Notes: generated by a model not told the origin, from the sequence alone. Positions 1 through 8,381 are shown, numbered from the stretch's first letter. The stretch is DNA of 64,000 nucleotides from Undibacterium cyanobacteriorum (GCF_031326225.1 NZ_CP133720.1:3968001-4032000), one strand, 5' to 3'. Numbers and translations: made by a program.

Positions 1-1
1 C

Positions 2-394
2 GATACGGTCAAAGGCCAAGGTGGTGGTTCCTTGTTTATCAAGACTCATCCAAAATCGAAAAACTTGTGGGTCGACACGCCTTTGCATCCTGACGCGAAG
101 ATCAGCCAATCCGTTGCGGTGTTTGATATCAACAATCTCGAAAAAGGCTTCGTCACTTTGCCGATCGGTGAGTGGTCTGGCCTAGGTGAAGGTGCGAAAC
201 GTATCGTTCAACCAGAATACAACCAAGCTGGTGACGAAGTATGGTTCTCGGTCTGGAGCGCGAAAGATAAAGAATCTGCCATCGTGATCGTGGACGACAA
301 AACTCGCAAGTTGAAAGCAGTGATCCGCGACAAGCGCTTGATCACGCCAACAGGTAAGTTCAATGTCAATAACACGCAACACGACGTTTATTAA
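2..394 (+). CDS. nirS: Cytochrome cd1 nitrite reductase NirS, C-terminal part (5' truncated by window edge)
   Basis: The frame is open from base 2 to the stop at 392-394, so only the last ~130 residues are present. NirS is the periplasmic nitrite reductase (NO-forming) of denitrification, with a c-haem domain followed by an eight-bladed d1-haem propeller. The visible part is the end of the propeller. It contains GGGSLFIKTHP, a GDEVWFSVW stretch, a VVDDKT stretch and the closing LITPTGKFNV...TQHDVY, all matching the conserved NirS C-terminus. NirN and NirF are related, but this exact C-terminal signature is that of NirS. A cytochrome gene follows 29 bp downstream, a usual electron donor arrangement. 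The catalytic N-terminal half cannot be assessed here. Confidence 0.93.
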   Translation, partial: DTVKGQGGGSLFIKTHPKSKNLWVDTPLHPDAKISQSVAVFDINNLEKGFVTLPIGEWSGLGEGAKRIVQPEYNQAGDEVWFSVWSAKDKESAIVIVDDKTRKLKAVIRDKRLITPTGKFNVNNTQHDVY

Positions 395-423
395 TGCACT
401 CAAGATTTGATAAGAGGCTCATC

Positions 424-753
424 ATGAAAACAATGATTGCATCACTTACAGCCACCGCGGTGATTGGTTTAGGTCTCTGTGCTACGCCAGCATTCGCTAG
501 CACCGGCCCAGAACTGACTCAGAAAAACGGCTGTATGGCTTGCCACGGCGTGGATAAAAAAATTCTAGGTCCTGGGTTTAAGGAAATCGCAGCGAAGTAC
601 AAAGGCAATGCCCAAGCTGCTACCTTGCTTGCCAAGAAAGTTAAAGATGGTGGTAGCGGTGCCTGGGGTCCCATTCCTATGCCACCGAATGGCGGCAAAG
701 TTAGCGACGCCGATATCAAAACCATGGTGGATTATGTTCTCAGTCTGAACTAA
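424..753 (+). CDS. nirM: Periplasmic c-type cytochrome (c551/c8 type), likely electron donor to NirS
   Basis: This 109-residue protein begins with a signal peptide (basic Lys, hydrophobic run, cleavage after AFA near residue 24) and has a single CXXCH haem site, CMACH. The distal Met ligand probably lies in the PMPPNGG stretch, and a C-terminal helix ends VDYVLSL. Size and motifs match cytochrome c551/c8, which passes electrons from the bc1 complex to NirS. I start it at the ATG at 424, which has an AAGAGG-like ribosome site and gives a clean signal peptide; an upstream start at 394 overlapping the nirS stop would spoil it. It lies directly after nirS and before a strong terminator. NirC is an alternative name, since small nir cytochromes are hard to separate by sequence. 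Confidence 0.85.
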   Translation: MKTMIASLTATAVIGLGLCATPAFASTGPELTQKNGCMACHGVDKKILGPGFKEIAAKYKGNAQAATLLAKKVKDGGSGAWGPIPMPPNGGKVSDADIKTMVDYVLSLN

Positions 754-760
754 TCAATCT

Positions 761-780
761 TCCCTCAGAAGTATGAGGGA
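761..780 (+). other. Small hairpin downstream of nirM
   Basis: TCCCTCA pairs with TGAGGGA (7 bp, 6-nt loop) just after the nirM stop. No T-run follows, so alone it is more likely an mRNA 3'-end stabiliser or pause site than a terminator. The real terminator lies about 50 bp further on. Confidence 0.45.
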
Positions 781-828
781 TTGAACAAATGAGTGAACAA
801 GGAATTCAGCAATCAGGGTTCCATCTTC

Positions 829-862
829 GGCGTGCCAGTTACCCTTGGCACGCCATTTTTTT
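829..862 (+). terminator. Rho-independent terminator of the nirS-nirM transcript
   Basis: GGCGTGCCA (829-837) pairs perfectly with TGGCACGCC (846-854), a 9-bp GC-rich stem with an 8-nt loop, followed by A and seven T residues (856-862). This is a textbook intrinsic terminator for the nir genes. The next ATG begins at 863, directly after the T-run. Confidence 0.88.
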
Positions 863-1468
863 ATGCGCATTTTTTCACGCTTCCTTGTGCGGACACCATA
901 TTCAAAGCTGGCTGTCTTTTGTGGCTTGTCGCTGCTGAGTTTTATCGCCCCTGCTAGTGGCCAGCACCCAAGCAAGGATGACCATCGTCAACAGATGTGT
1001 GAGACTTCAACACTCCGTTTTCAGCTTACTGCTGACGGCGCACGTCTTGATGTCGTTGACCGGACCAGCGAAACTGTCATCGAGAGCACCGAGGTGAAGG
1101 ATCACCGACACGATCCTGCGCAGATCGCTTTCTTGATCCATGCAGCACCCCGCAAAAGCTGCGTCGCCGTTTTGCAAACGGGCGACGAAATTTGGGAACT
1201 CTCGTATGCGGACGACCGAGAGCCTGTCTACCAAGGCTATGTGCACGATTACAAAATGCGAGAAGGAGTGCCAGATGCACGGCGTTACCCAGCGCGCATC
1301 ACCATCCTCGAAAAGAAGTTTCGATGGATACGCTTCGACCAGCACAGCTTTCGCTATATGAGCGTGACCGATGACGAGGGCAAAACACAGATCATCAATC
1401 TCGACATTCGCCGCAAGATGTTAGACCTCCACTTCTCTGAAGAAATCGATCTCACAAAGTCGAAGTAG
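863..1468 (+). CDS. Small secreted protein resembling part of the d1-haem propeller family (NirF/NirN-like fragment)
   Basis: This 201-residue protein has a plausible signal peptide (MRIFSRFLVRTPYS then a hydrophobic stretch to about residue 33). The mature part contains IWELSY, GYVHDYKMREG, a YPARI stretch and a closing NLDIRRK, the pattern seen in one or two blades of NirF/NirN/NirS d1-haem propeller proteins. At about 170 mature residues it is far shorter than the ~390-residue family members, so it cannot form a full propeller. Its position right behind nirS-nirM supports a link to nitrite reductase biogenesis or d1 haem, but function is unknown. The ATG at 863 abuts the nir terminator, so the gene is either read through weakly or has a promoter embedded upstream. 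A TTG at 845 is possible but lies inside the terminator stem. Confidence 0.65.
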   Translation: MRIFSRFLVRTPYSKLAVFCGLSLLSFIAPASGQHPSKDDHRQQMCETSTLRFQLTADGARLDVVDRTSETVIESTEVKDHRHDPAQIAFLIHAAPRKSCVAVLQTGDEIWELSYADDREPVYQGYVHDYKMREGVPDARRYPARITILEKKFRWIRFDQHSFRYMSVTDDEGKTQIINLDIRRKMLDLHFSEEIDLTKSK

Positions 1469-1507
1469 ACCAATCTTCTACCGTAAACTACCGCGACTTC
1501 ACGTCAC

Positions 1508-1542
1508 AAAAAGAAAAAGCCTTACCACACTGCGGTAAGGCT
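1508..1542 (-). terminator. Rho-independent terminator of the TonB receptor gene
   Basis: AGCCTTACC (1518-1526) and GGTAAGGCT (1534-1542) form a perfect 9-bp stem. On the minus strand it is followed by a T-rich tract, the complement of the A-rich run at 1508-1517. It sits about 70 bp after the stop of the minus-strand receptor gene. On the plus strand no T-run follows, so it serves mainly the receptor gene. Confidence 0.8.
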
Positions 1543-1610
1543 CCGGCATTCACACTGGTTGGATTCACGCGGAATCAAAGCCGCGCAGTGGGTTGTGCTG
1601 AAGTTTGAAA

Positions 1611-3932
1611 TTAGAAGCGCCAGTAGATGGACGCATGCGCCGCGCGTCCTGTTTGCGTATAGGCATCAACAACAACCGAGGTGGCGGCTAAGCCCTGTAC
1701 GTCGGTCCAATTCCAATACTTCTTATTGCCGAGATTCTCGATTGACAAGCGCGCCGTCAACTGTGGATTGATTTGGTAATTGAACTGCAGATCGACAACA
1801 TTCACTGCTGGAACCAAGAATTGCTTAATGCGCGGTGGCGTCGCAGGCTTAGGAAGATACGCACTGTTCAAGTCAGCTTCATTCTTGGCACTGACATGGC
1901 GTGCATTTATTTGGAAATCAAACTGGGCATCTTTCACACGCAAGCCGAGTACGGCTTTATTGGGGTTGATGGAATTGAGCGGCAGATGCGTGATCTCATC
2001 CCAACCTTGCGTATGTCCTATCGCAATCGGTGAACTCAGTTCGAAGGCACCGAATCGTCCCCACTGAACATTGCCACGAATCTCATAGCCTTGAATGATG
2101 GCCTTATCGATGTTCACGGTTTGGAAAATCGCAGGATCACCAGCGACACCTTTGCCACCGAGCGGTTTCTTGTCATAGATGAGGTCGCGATATTGACCAC
2201 GGAATACAGCGAAATCGAGGGTTACCATCTCATACAAGGCGCGGGCACCCAGTTCAACTGTGTGGCTCTTCTCAGGGCGTAAATCAGGATTCGCTAACAA
2301 CACTGCGGGTACCGTACTACTATCGAACACACCATTGATTTGCTGCGCATTCGGCGCGCGGAAACCGCCTGCCATATTGGCGTAGAGGTTCCAATCGCGA
2401 TCAAGCTTATACACCACGCCTAATTTGGGTACGGTGGCACTGCCTGATAATGATTTCGCAGGCGTCTTCGCTGGTGGCGCAAATCCGGCTTGCGTGATGA
2501 CATCAAGGTCGAAGTGATCAATGCGCAGGCCCGGCGTGATCACCCATTTTCCCGCAAAAATTTCATCCTGCAAGAACACCGCTTTGCTGGAGTCGCGCGT
2601 GTCGGGGAAGTATTTACGTGGCACAAAATCGGCATTGCCTGGATCAAGTCCGTCAAAAAAATTCGAGACTCTGAGACTCGCATAGTCCAAGCCCATACTC
2701 CAACGTTGTGCGAAATACGCGTCGTGTTTCAGCAATTTGTCGACCATGATATTCGCTTGCCAGCCATTTTCTTGATACGAGACCAAGCGCACGCGGTCAG
2801 CCAAGGTATTACGATGCGTGACACCATTATCCTGGGCATCACTATCTTGGTAGCTCAGGTTGGTTTGAATGTGATCAACCAAACTATCCTGCAATTGATA
2901 GCGTGATGTCCATTGCAGGCGCTGACGACTGAAGTCCTTATTTGCATGTTCGCCAGTGACTGCCGACGCGCTCGTCAATGGGAGTTTGGCGCGACTTGAG
3001 AGTAATTCAATGTCCGAAGTCTTATGCACCCATTCGGCAGTCAAACTATGCTGCTGTTGCGCATTGGGGCGATATACCAGTTTCAATAAAGCCGCTTGAC
3101 TATGATCTGTTTCTGGATTCGGCGTAGTTCTATCAATGTTCGATACATTGTTCGTTCCCAGATTGCGCAACTCCGAACCTTGTGCGGTATTTGCGCTCAT
3201 CAACCATGACCACTCGGAGTTGATACGTCCAGCCAAAGTTCCTGTTAAGACGCGGCTATGATCATCGCCATTCCAATTCACTGCGACAGAACCTGCCCAC
3301 TCTTTTTGTGCTGCAGACCGACTCTTGAGCAAATCATCAGGCGTCAAGCTAATGAAGTTGACGAGGCCAGCTAGACCATCGGAGCCATAGAGCACTGAGG
3401 CTGGGCCACGCGTGATTTCCACTTGTTTCACCAAGTCCATCGCCAATGAATCGCGTCCAAAGGCATTGCTGCCGTTGACGTAACTACGCGGCAAGCGCAC
3501 ACCATCAATCACCATCAGTACGCGGTTCCCATCCTGACCACGAATACTAAATCCTGCGTTAGCGTCGCGTCCGGTGGCATTCCCAACACCCGTAATCGTG
3601 AAGCGTGCTGGCGCTCGCTTGACTTCAATATTGGCAAGATTACGTGCGATGTCGCGGATGTCGGCCACACCATTGCGCTCTAACTCATCGCGACCAATCA
3701 CATCAATCGACAAGGGCACGTTCTCCAACAAAGTTTCATAGCGGGTCGCGCTAATCACTACGGTTTGCTTATGATCTGCCTCGGTACTACGATCAGACGC
3801 GGCCTGCTCTTGTGCGGAACTCATGTTGCTCACCAAGACTGTGCTGACCAAGAAAGTCGATTGTAAAGCGACACTGATGGCCTTACGTTTTAGTGTCACT
3901 ACGGGAATTGCTTTGAGCTTTTGCGATTGCAT
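1611..3932 (-). CDS. TonB-dependent outer-membrane receptor, haem/haemoglobin type
   Basis: This 773-residue protein has an N-terminal export signal (about residues 1-40, ending near SSAQ), a TonB-box-like QTVVISATR, a plug domain (NVPLSIDVIGRDEL, FSIRGQDGNRVLMVIDG, ITRGPASVLYGSDGLAG) and a long beta-barrel ending in aromatic WRF, typical of outer-membrane insertion. FRAP followed by a NPDLRPE motif is the signature of haem/haemoglobin receptors (HemR/HmuR/ShuA type), so haem or a haem protein is the best guess for the substrate. A strong ribosome site (GGAGG, 5 nt before ATG) supports the start. It lies downstream of a carotenoid-oxygenase gene on the same strand but 260 bp away, so co-transcription is uncertain. 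No haem-utilisation genes are adjacent, so the ligand remains inferred. Confidence 0.88.
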   Translation of the reverse strand: MQSQKLKAIPVVTLKRKAISVALQSTFLVSTVLVSNMSSAQEQAASDRSTEADHKQTVVISATRYETLLENVPLSIDVIGRDELERNGVADIRDIARNLANIEVKRAPARFTITGVGNATGRDANAGFSIRGQDGNRVLMVIDGVRLPRSYVNGSNAFGRDSLAMDLVKQVEITRGPASVLYGSDGLAGLVNFISLTPDDLLKSRSAAQKEWAGSVAVNWNGDDHSRVLTGTLAGRINSEWSWLMSANTAQGSELRNLGTNNVSNIDRTTPNPETDHSQAALLKLVYRPNAQQQHSLTAEWVHKTSDIELLSSRAKLPLTSASAVTGEHANKDFSRQRLQWTSRYQLQDSLVDHIQTNLSYQDSDAQDNGVTHRNTLADRVRLVSYQENGWQANIMVDKLLKHDAYFAQRWSMGLDYASLRVSNFFDGLDPGNADFVPRKYFPDTRDSSKAVFLQDEIFAGKWVITPGLRIDHFDLDVITQAGFAPPAKTPAKSLSGSATVPKLGVVYKLDRDWNLYANMAGGFRAPNAQQINGVFDSSTVPAVLLANPDLRPEKSHTVELGARALYEMVTLDFAVFRGQYRDLIYDKKPLGGKGVAGDPAIFQTVNIDKAIIQGYEIRGNVQWGRFGAFELSSPIAIGHTQGWDEITHLPLNSINPNKAVLGLRVKDAQFDFQINARHVSAKNEADLNSAYLPKPATPPRIKQFLVPAVNVVDLQFNYQINPQLTARLSIENLGNKKYWNWTDVQGLAATSVVVDAYTQTGRAAHASIYWRF

Positions 3933-4111
3933 GATGCCTCCAACACAGATAGAAGATATGCAAAGTCTATGCTGCGCTGGGAGGCGGTCAATTCACTAAC
4001 TGGATTTGGGACTAGCTAAAAAGAACTAGAGAGAAAGGCCAAAGCCGGGATTTCCCCTCTGATGGCGCGGTTTTTCGCGAACCGCGGTCTCTTAGCTTAA
4101 ATCATATTAAT

Positions 4112-4125
4112 TTGCGTTAGATCAA
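4112..4125. promoter_or_regulatory. Candidate FNR/DNR-type site upstream of the TonB receptor gene
   Basis: TTGCG-N4-ATCAA matches the FNR/DNR consensus TTGAT-N4-ATCAA in 3 of 5 bases on one side and 5 of 5 on the other. It lies about 180 bp upstream of the receptor start, in a gap that also contains the 3' end of the oxygenase gene. Oxygen- or NO-responsive control would fit a denitrifier, but one degenerate dyad is weak evidence. Confidence 0.3.
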
Positions 4126-4191
4126 GGTCCGCACACCACACTGAGTTTGACTGGTGCGGTGTACGGTTGCGTTTAAAAATGGTGTGCTAAC

Positions 4192-5694
4192 TTAGGCTGC
4201 GTAAAAATTCCCATGGAAACAATGCGGTGTCCAATACGGTAATCGCGCTAAAGCAACTGGGCCGGCGGCTAAATTTTGCGCATCAAAAATACTCGCAAAA
4301 CTGGTTTGCTCTTGCACATCAAAGCCAACGCCTACCATCCACGCGTCGCCCTCTTTGCTCGATCCCGCTTTCGGTACCACGACATGCTCTTCCAAGCGCA
4401 TACGATCACCGAAATCGAAACGATCGACCTTGCCCGTTTCACGATCAAGTCGCATAACACCGTTCAATGCATTGTAAGCCGACTGTTGCGTCGCGAAAGG
4501 ATAAAAGACATAGCGATTGCGGCGGCCGACGACGCGTGGATCGACTCGCGGAAACTCCAGAATTTCGCTGCGCTCGGTCATCAATACCCGTTTCTTCGCC
4601 AGATCGATTTCGAGGAAAGCCGGTGTCGAAGGATCATTCGTCACATCGATACCGCGCATCATTTGCGGCATCGACACTTGGAAATTGCCGAGGTCTTTAC
4701 TCTTCACAAAGTCGAGACGAATGTGCTGCCCCTCATCCCAAGCATTACCGAAATGGAAGAGCATCATCGCAGGTAACTCCATGCGATAGGACTTACTAAA
4801 ATCACTCTTATCAATCACCAACAATTGCGTGCCATCCTGAGGCTTCCACTGCATCGCCTGCACCATGCTGGTTCCCGCCTGAACGGATTTCAGATCAAGA
4901 TGAATCGGCGAGAACAAGAAGATCAGATAACGTTGCGAGGTCACAAAGTCATGCACCATCGCCGAGCTTGGTGCATCCATCACACGGTGTTGGACCAGCT
5001 TGCCTAGTGGAGAGAATTGACACAGCACCAGCTTTCCCATCATGGTGCCGAAGTTCCACATCGTGCCATCCGGTTCCACTTTCGGATGCGCAGAAAACGG
5101 CATGCCGCTTAACTCAGGCGTCCAGCTGACGATACCCTCAGTCGCTAAACTGTGTGGGTCGAGCGCATGGGGTGATCCACCTTCCCACAATGCATACAAG
5201 CGTTCATTCATTTTGATGACGCTGGTATTGGCTGTATTAAAGGAATCGGATGTACGCACTGGCCGTTTTGGCTTAATCGCTGTACCGAAAGCAGGTACCA
5301 AAAATTCACCCGCTTCCTGCTCCGCCACAAATTTATCCGTCCGCACAAAACGCGCCTGATGCGAAACACCTTGGTCTGTGAAACGCCAAGCCTGCACCAT
5401 GCCGTCGCCATCAAACCAATGCTGATAACGTTGTCCGCCGCGTTCGAATAAGCCAGGTCCATTACGATAGAAACTTCCTCGCAAACTACTTGGCAGTTTG
5501 CCTTCAACATAGACTAATTCGCAGGCCACATCTTGACCGCGATAACCACGCAATGGTGTCATGCGTGGATTGGCTTGAAATGTTGGGGTCGACTTTGCTG
5601 CCCCGCTCTGAACGCTTTGCGCAAAGGAGGCCGAAGATAACAGACCGGAGGCGGCGGACATGCCCGCCAGTTGAAAGAAGTGGCGACGGTTCAT
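4192..5694 (-). CDS. Carotenoid-oxygenase (CCD/RPE65) family protein with Tat-type signal
   Basis: This 500-residue protein has a twin-arginine leader (NRRHFFQLAG then a hydrophobic stretch), predicting export in folded form. The family is a seven-bladed propeller with non-haem Fe(II) bound by four His; the expected positions are visible in FSAHPK, MVHDF, LFHFGNAWDE and the C-terminal CFHGNF. The N-terminal FYRNGPGLFERGG and HWFDGDGM motifs are family hallmarks. Such enzymes cleave C=C bonds of carotenoids, stilbenes or related polyenes; the substrate here is unknown. No carotenoid biosynthesis genes are in the window. It lies 12 bp after the DUF2141 gene and is almost certainly co-transcribed with it. 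Confidence 0.88.
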   Translation of the reverse strand: MNRRHFFQLAGMSAASGLLSSASFAQSVQSGAAKSTPTFQANPRMTPLRGYRGQDVACELVYVEGKLPSSLRGSFYRNGPGLFERGGQRYQHWFDGDGMVQAWRFTDQGVSHQARFVRTDKFVAEQEAGEFLVPAFGTAIKPKRPVRTSDSFNTANTSVIKMNERLYALWEGGSPHALDPHSLATEGIVSWTPELSGMPFSAHPKVEPDGTMWNFGTMMGKLVLCQFSPLGKLVQHRVMDAPSSAMVHDFVTSQRYLIFLFSPIHLDLKSVQAGTSMVQAMQWKPQDGTQLLVIDKSDFSKSYRMELPAMMLFHFGNAWDEGQHIRLDFVKSKDLGNFQVSMPQMMRGIDVTNDPSTPAFLEIDLAKKRVLMTERSEILEFPRVDPRVVGRRNRYVFYPFATQQSAYNALNGVMRLDRETGKVDRFDFGDRMRLEEHVVVPKAGSSKEGDAWMVGVGFDVQEQTSFASIFDAQNLAAGPVALARLPYWTPHCFHGNFYAA

Positions 5695-5706
5695 GATGGC
5701 CTCGCC

Positions 5707-6132
5707 TTAGTTCACGCGAATGGATATCGATTTATTCGCACCTTCGACTTTAAACTTCGCATCCGCATAAGATGCCGGCCCGAAGCTACCGCTTGCATCA
5801 TTGCTAAAACCATATGCCTCGGTCGGAATTCCGATCGCGTTGGTATCCATCGCGCCATTGCTATTCGCATCGTGTAGAACGGAGATCGCATATTCCCCTT
5901 CCGGCAAATCCGTGAACACCACTTCGACCGCACCTAAGCGGGCATCGACGCTTTTGCGAGCAATTGCATCGCGCAGCCATTTCTCTTTCTTATCGAACAG
6001 GGCGACCATGATCTCCCCTTTGCTCTGCTTAATACCATGTACTTCGACTTTCAATTCCGCTGGCGCAGCGTGTGCTGTTCCGAAAGCAGATGCCAACAAC
6101 AATGTGGACAAAAATAAAGACGCTGATTTCAT
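5707..6132 (-). CDS. DUF2141 family secreted protein
   Basis: This 141-residue protein has a clear Sec signal peptide (cleavage after AHA, about residue 22). The core motifs are GEIMVALFD, LPEGEYAISVLHDANSNGAMDTN, GIPTEAYGFSND and a final IRVN, diagnostic of DUF2141 beta-sandwich proteins. The DANSNGAMDTN segment resembles a calcium-binding loop. The molecular role of the family is not established. It is the first gene of a two-gene operon with the carotenoid-oxygenase gene, an association seen elsewhere and suggesting a shared periplasmic job. A strong GAGGAG ribosome site precedes the start. Confidence 0.85.
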   Translation of the reverse strand: MKSASLFLSTLLLASAFGTAHAAPAELKVEVHGIKQSKGEIMVALFDKKEKWLRDAIARKSVDARLGAVEVVFTDLPEGEYAISVLHDANSNGAMDTNAIGIPTEAYGFSNDASGSFGPASYADAKFKVEGANKSISIRVN

Positions 6133-6354
6133 GTGAACTCCTCAAAAATGGTTTGGAGATCGCATACTAAAAAAAGCGCAGCGCTTGTTGGGATCCATGC
6201 GACGAAGCGTCATTTCTTGGCGTGAACTGCAGGCTTGATTCCTGCGTGAGGTGGTTTTCCTCGCCGAAATCAGAGCAGAGAATTTTAACTAATTTACAAA
6301 TCTCCCACCTTTCGACCTAGTTCACCTGCGTCGGAAGCAATTTGGCTTTTCCTT

Positions 6355-6360
6355 TATAAT
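6355..6360 (+). promoter_or_regulatory. Candidate -10 box for grxD
   Basis: A consensus TATAAT lies 35 bp upstream of the grxD ATG, in a 262-bp gap between divergent genes. No good -35 hexamer is present at 16-18 bp (best is TCGGAA), so promoter strength is uncertain. I saw no other convincing signal in this gap. Confidence 0.4.
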
Positions 6361-6394
6361 GGCGGGATCGAATTTCACACTAGAAGGAAGCATC

Positions 6395-6706
6395 ATGAGC
6401 GACGTTCAAACTTGGATTAAAGACACCGTGACACAAAACCCAGTCGTTTTGTTTATGAAGGGCACGGCACAATTCCCACAATGTGGTTTCTCCGGTCGCG
6501 CCGTGCAATTATTGAAAGCCAGTGGCGTACAGAATCTGGTCACCGTGAATGTTTTGGAAGACGCTGCCGTACGTCAAGGCATCAAAGACTATTCAAACTG
6601 GCCAACCATTCCACAGTTGTACATCAACGGTGAATTTATCGGCGGCTCCGACATCATGAGTGAAATGTTTGAGAACGGTGAATTGCAAGCCTTGATCAAA
6701 GGCTAA
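6395..6706 (+). CDS. grxD: Monothiol glutaredoxin, Grx4 family
   Basis: This 103-residue protein carries the CGFS active-site motif within QFPQCGFSGRAVQLL and the glutathione/[2Fe-2S]-binding residues in WPTIPQLYINGEFIGGSDI. Grx4-type proteins bind a glutathione-coordinated [2Fe-2S] cluster as homodimers or with BolA partners and deliver Fe-S clusters. The ATG at 6395 is preceded by AGAAGGAAG, a good ribosome site; upstream starts lack one. A BolA-family partner (ibaG) is encoded elsewhere in the window. The next gene, ubiX, starts 26 bp downstream and may be co-transcribed. Confidence 0.95.
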   Translation: MSDVQTWIKDTVTQNPVVLFMKGTAQFPQCGFSGRAVQLLKASGVQNLVTVNVLEDAAVRQGIKDYSNWPTIPQLYINGEFIGGSDIMSEMFENGELQALIKG

Positions 6707-6732
6707 GCGCTTACTCCACAAACGCTCATCAA

Positions 6733-7323
6733 ATGACGCGCCCGATTCGCCTCATTGTTGCCATTACCGGTGCCACGGGCGCGGTGTACGGCGTGCGTCT
6801 GCTGCAGCATCTGCGCTCACTACCCAAGGTCGAAACACATTTGATGATTTCAGACGCTGGCGTTCTCAATCTGCATCAAGAACTTGATCTAAAACGCAAA
6901 GACGTGGAAGCATTGGCCGACGTGGTCCACTCCGTGCGCGACGTCGGTGCCAGCATCGCCAGCGGTTCCTTTCAATCGGATGGCATGATCATCGCGCCCT
7001 GCTCGATGAAGACCTTGGCAGCGGTCGCCCACGGCTTCGCCGATAACTTAATCACACGTGCCGCTGATGTGGTCTTGAAAGAACGCCGTCGTTTAGTCTT
7101 GATGGTGCGCGAAACACCATTCAATCTGGCCCACCTTCGCAATATGACCGCAGTCACTGAGATGGGCGGCATCATTTTCCCACCACTACCGAACTTCTAC
7201 CACCGCCCCGAATCAATCGAAGCGATGGTCGATCATAGCTTGGCACGTGTATTGGATTTGTTCCAGATCGAGCATCAACTCGCTCCTCGTTGGAGTGGAC
7301 TTAAGCCAGAAAACCAAGAGTAG
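6733..7323 (+). CDS. ubiX: Flavin prenyltransferase UbiX
   Basis: This 196-residue protein matches UbiX/Pad1: an N-terminal AITGATGAVYGVRLL FMN-binding loop, the central APCSMKTLAAVAHGFADNLI segment and RETPFNLAHLRNM. UbiX attaches dimethylallyl to FMN, making the prenylated FMN cofactor required by UbiD-type decarboxylases in ubiquinone synthesis. Length is standard. No ubiD is in the window, so the partner must be encoded elsewhere. It follows grxD closely. Confidence 0.95.
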   Translation: MTRPIRLIVAITGATGAVYGVRLLQHLRSLPKVETHLMISDAGVLNLHQELDLKRKDVEALADVVHSVRDVGASIASGSFQSDGMIIAPCSMKTLAAVAHGFADNLITRAADVVLKERRRLVLMVRETPFNLAHLRNMTAVTEMGGIIFPPLPNFYHRPESIEAMVDHSLARVLDLFQIEHQLAPRWSGLKPENQE

Positions 7324-7541
7324 TTTTTTGGGTGTAAGGCTCAGTTCAGGGGTAAGCTGAACCAACTTATTCCAATTCGGAGTAAAGCGCGTATGCCGGT
7401 GTCGTATATTTTTTCGTAGTTCAACAAATGCGAAATACAGAACTTCCTCGGACATTCAATATCCCAAAGTGACTATGAGGTGCTGGCACTCAAACATGCA
7501 CTATTTGCTGGTAAGTTTCCCTTCATTGAAAGGTTCATCGA

Positions 7542-8381
7542 ATGATGTCAACATCGCTTTTCCGTATCGCGTCTTTTTCCGATCAAGATCGTGGAGGCAA
7601 TCCTGCTGGCGTTTGGCTCGGCGACAGTTTTCCCAGTGATGAGGAGATGCAGGCACTCGCCAAAGAGTTGGCTTATTCCGAGACAGTGTTTGCAATCCCG
7701 CTCGAGCAAGGCTGGCGTGTGCGTTATTTTTCACCTGAATCTGAAGTCCCTTTCTGTGGACATGCGACGATCGCTTTAGGCGCGGTTCTCGCACAAGAAC
7801 GTGGTGAAGGTACTTACGCATTACAGCTCAACCACGGGCAGATTCAAGTCGAGGGAAAACTCACTGACAACGGCATGTATGCCAGCCTGCAATCGCCGCC
7901 GACCATGAGCAAAGACCTTGATCCCGCGCTCTTGGAAGAGGTCCTAGCGTTGTTCAATCTCGATGTCAATCAACTTGATACACGTTTGCCTCCCGCTTGG
8001 ATGCATGGCGGTGCCGATCACGTTGTCTTGGTGCTCAAGGATCGAGAAACGCTAAGTTCCATGCGCTACGATTTAGATCTTGGCAAAGCACTGATGCGCA
8101 AACATCAACTAGTGACCATCATGTTGGTCTACGTTGAGTCAAACCAACTTTTCCATAGTCGCAATGCTTTCGCATCTGGCGGCGTCTATGAGGACCCGGC
8201 CACTGGCGCAGCATCAGCAGCCTTCGCTGGCTACCTTCGTGATAGCAGATGGCCGCATCAAGGTTTTGTCCGCATCATTCAAGGTGAAGACATGGGCATG
8301 CGTTCGGTAATCGAAGCGGAGTTCAATGAAGAAAAAGGAAGTTCAATTCGTATTTCGGGAGCTGCGCGAGTGATAGTATAA
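7542..8381 (+). CDS. PhzF-family isomerase/epimerase-like protein
   Basis: This 279-residue protein shows the PhzF fold signatures: GGNPAGVWLGD near the N-terminus, ELAYSETVF with the conserved Glu, YFSPESEVPFCGHATIALG, and the second-half EDPATGAASAAFAGYL. The family includes the phenazine enzyme PhzF and diaminopimelate-epimerase-like proteins of unknown substrate. No phenazine genes are nearby, so a general family name is right. Two in-frame ATGs (7542 and 7545) are equally possible. The 218 bp upstream contain only a small hairpin (GTTCAG/CTGAAC near 7345). Confidence 0.88.
   Translation: MMSTSLFRIASFSDQDRGGNPAGVWLGDSFPSDEEMQALAKELAYSETVFAIPLEQGWRVRYFSPESEVPFCGHATIALGAVLAQERGEGTYALQLNHGQIQVEGKLTDNGMYASLQSPPTMSKDLDPALLEEVLALFNLDVNQLDTRLPPAWMHGGADHVVLVLKDRETLSSMRYDLDLGKALMRKHQLVTIMLVYVESNQLFHSRNAFASGGVYEDPATGAASAAFAGYLRDSRWPHQGFVRIIQGEDMGMRSVIEAEFNEEKGSSIRISGAARVIV

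Noticed and set aside
2490..2906. Plus-strand open frame inside the TonB receptor gene
   Set aside because: Shadow of the strongly supported minus-strand receptor; no recognisable motifs.
4020..4191. Terminator of the carotenoid-oxygenase gene at 4137-4165
   Set aside because: The inverted halves around TGAGTTTGACT are imperfect and no T-run follows on the minus strand, so I do not call it.
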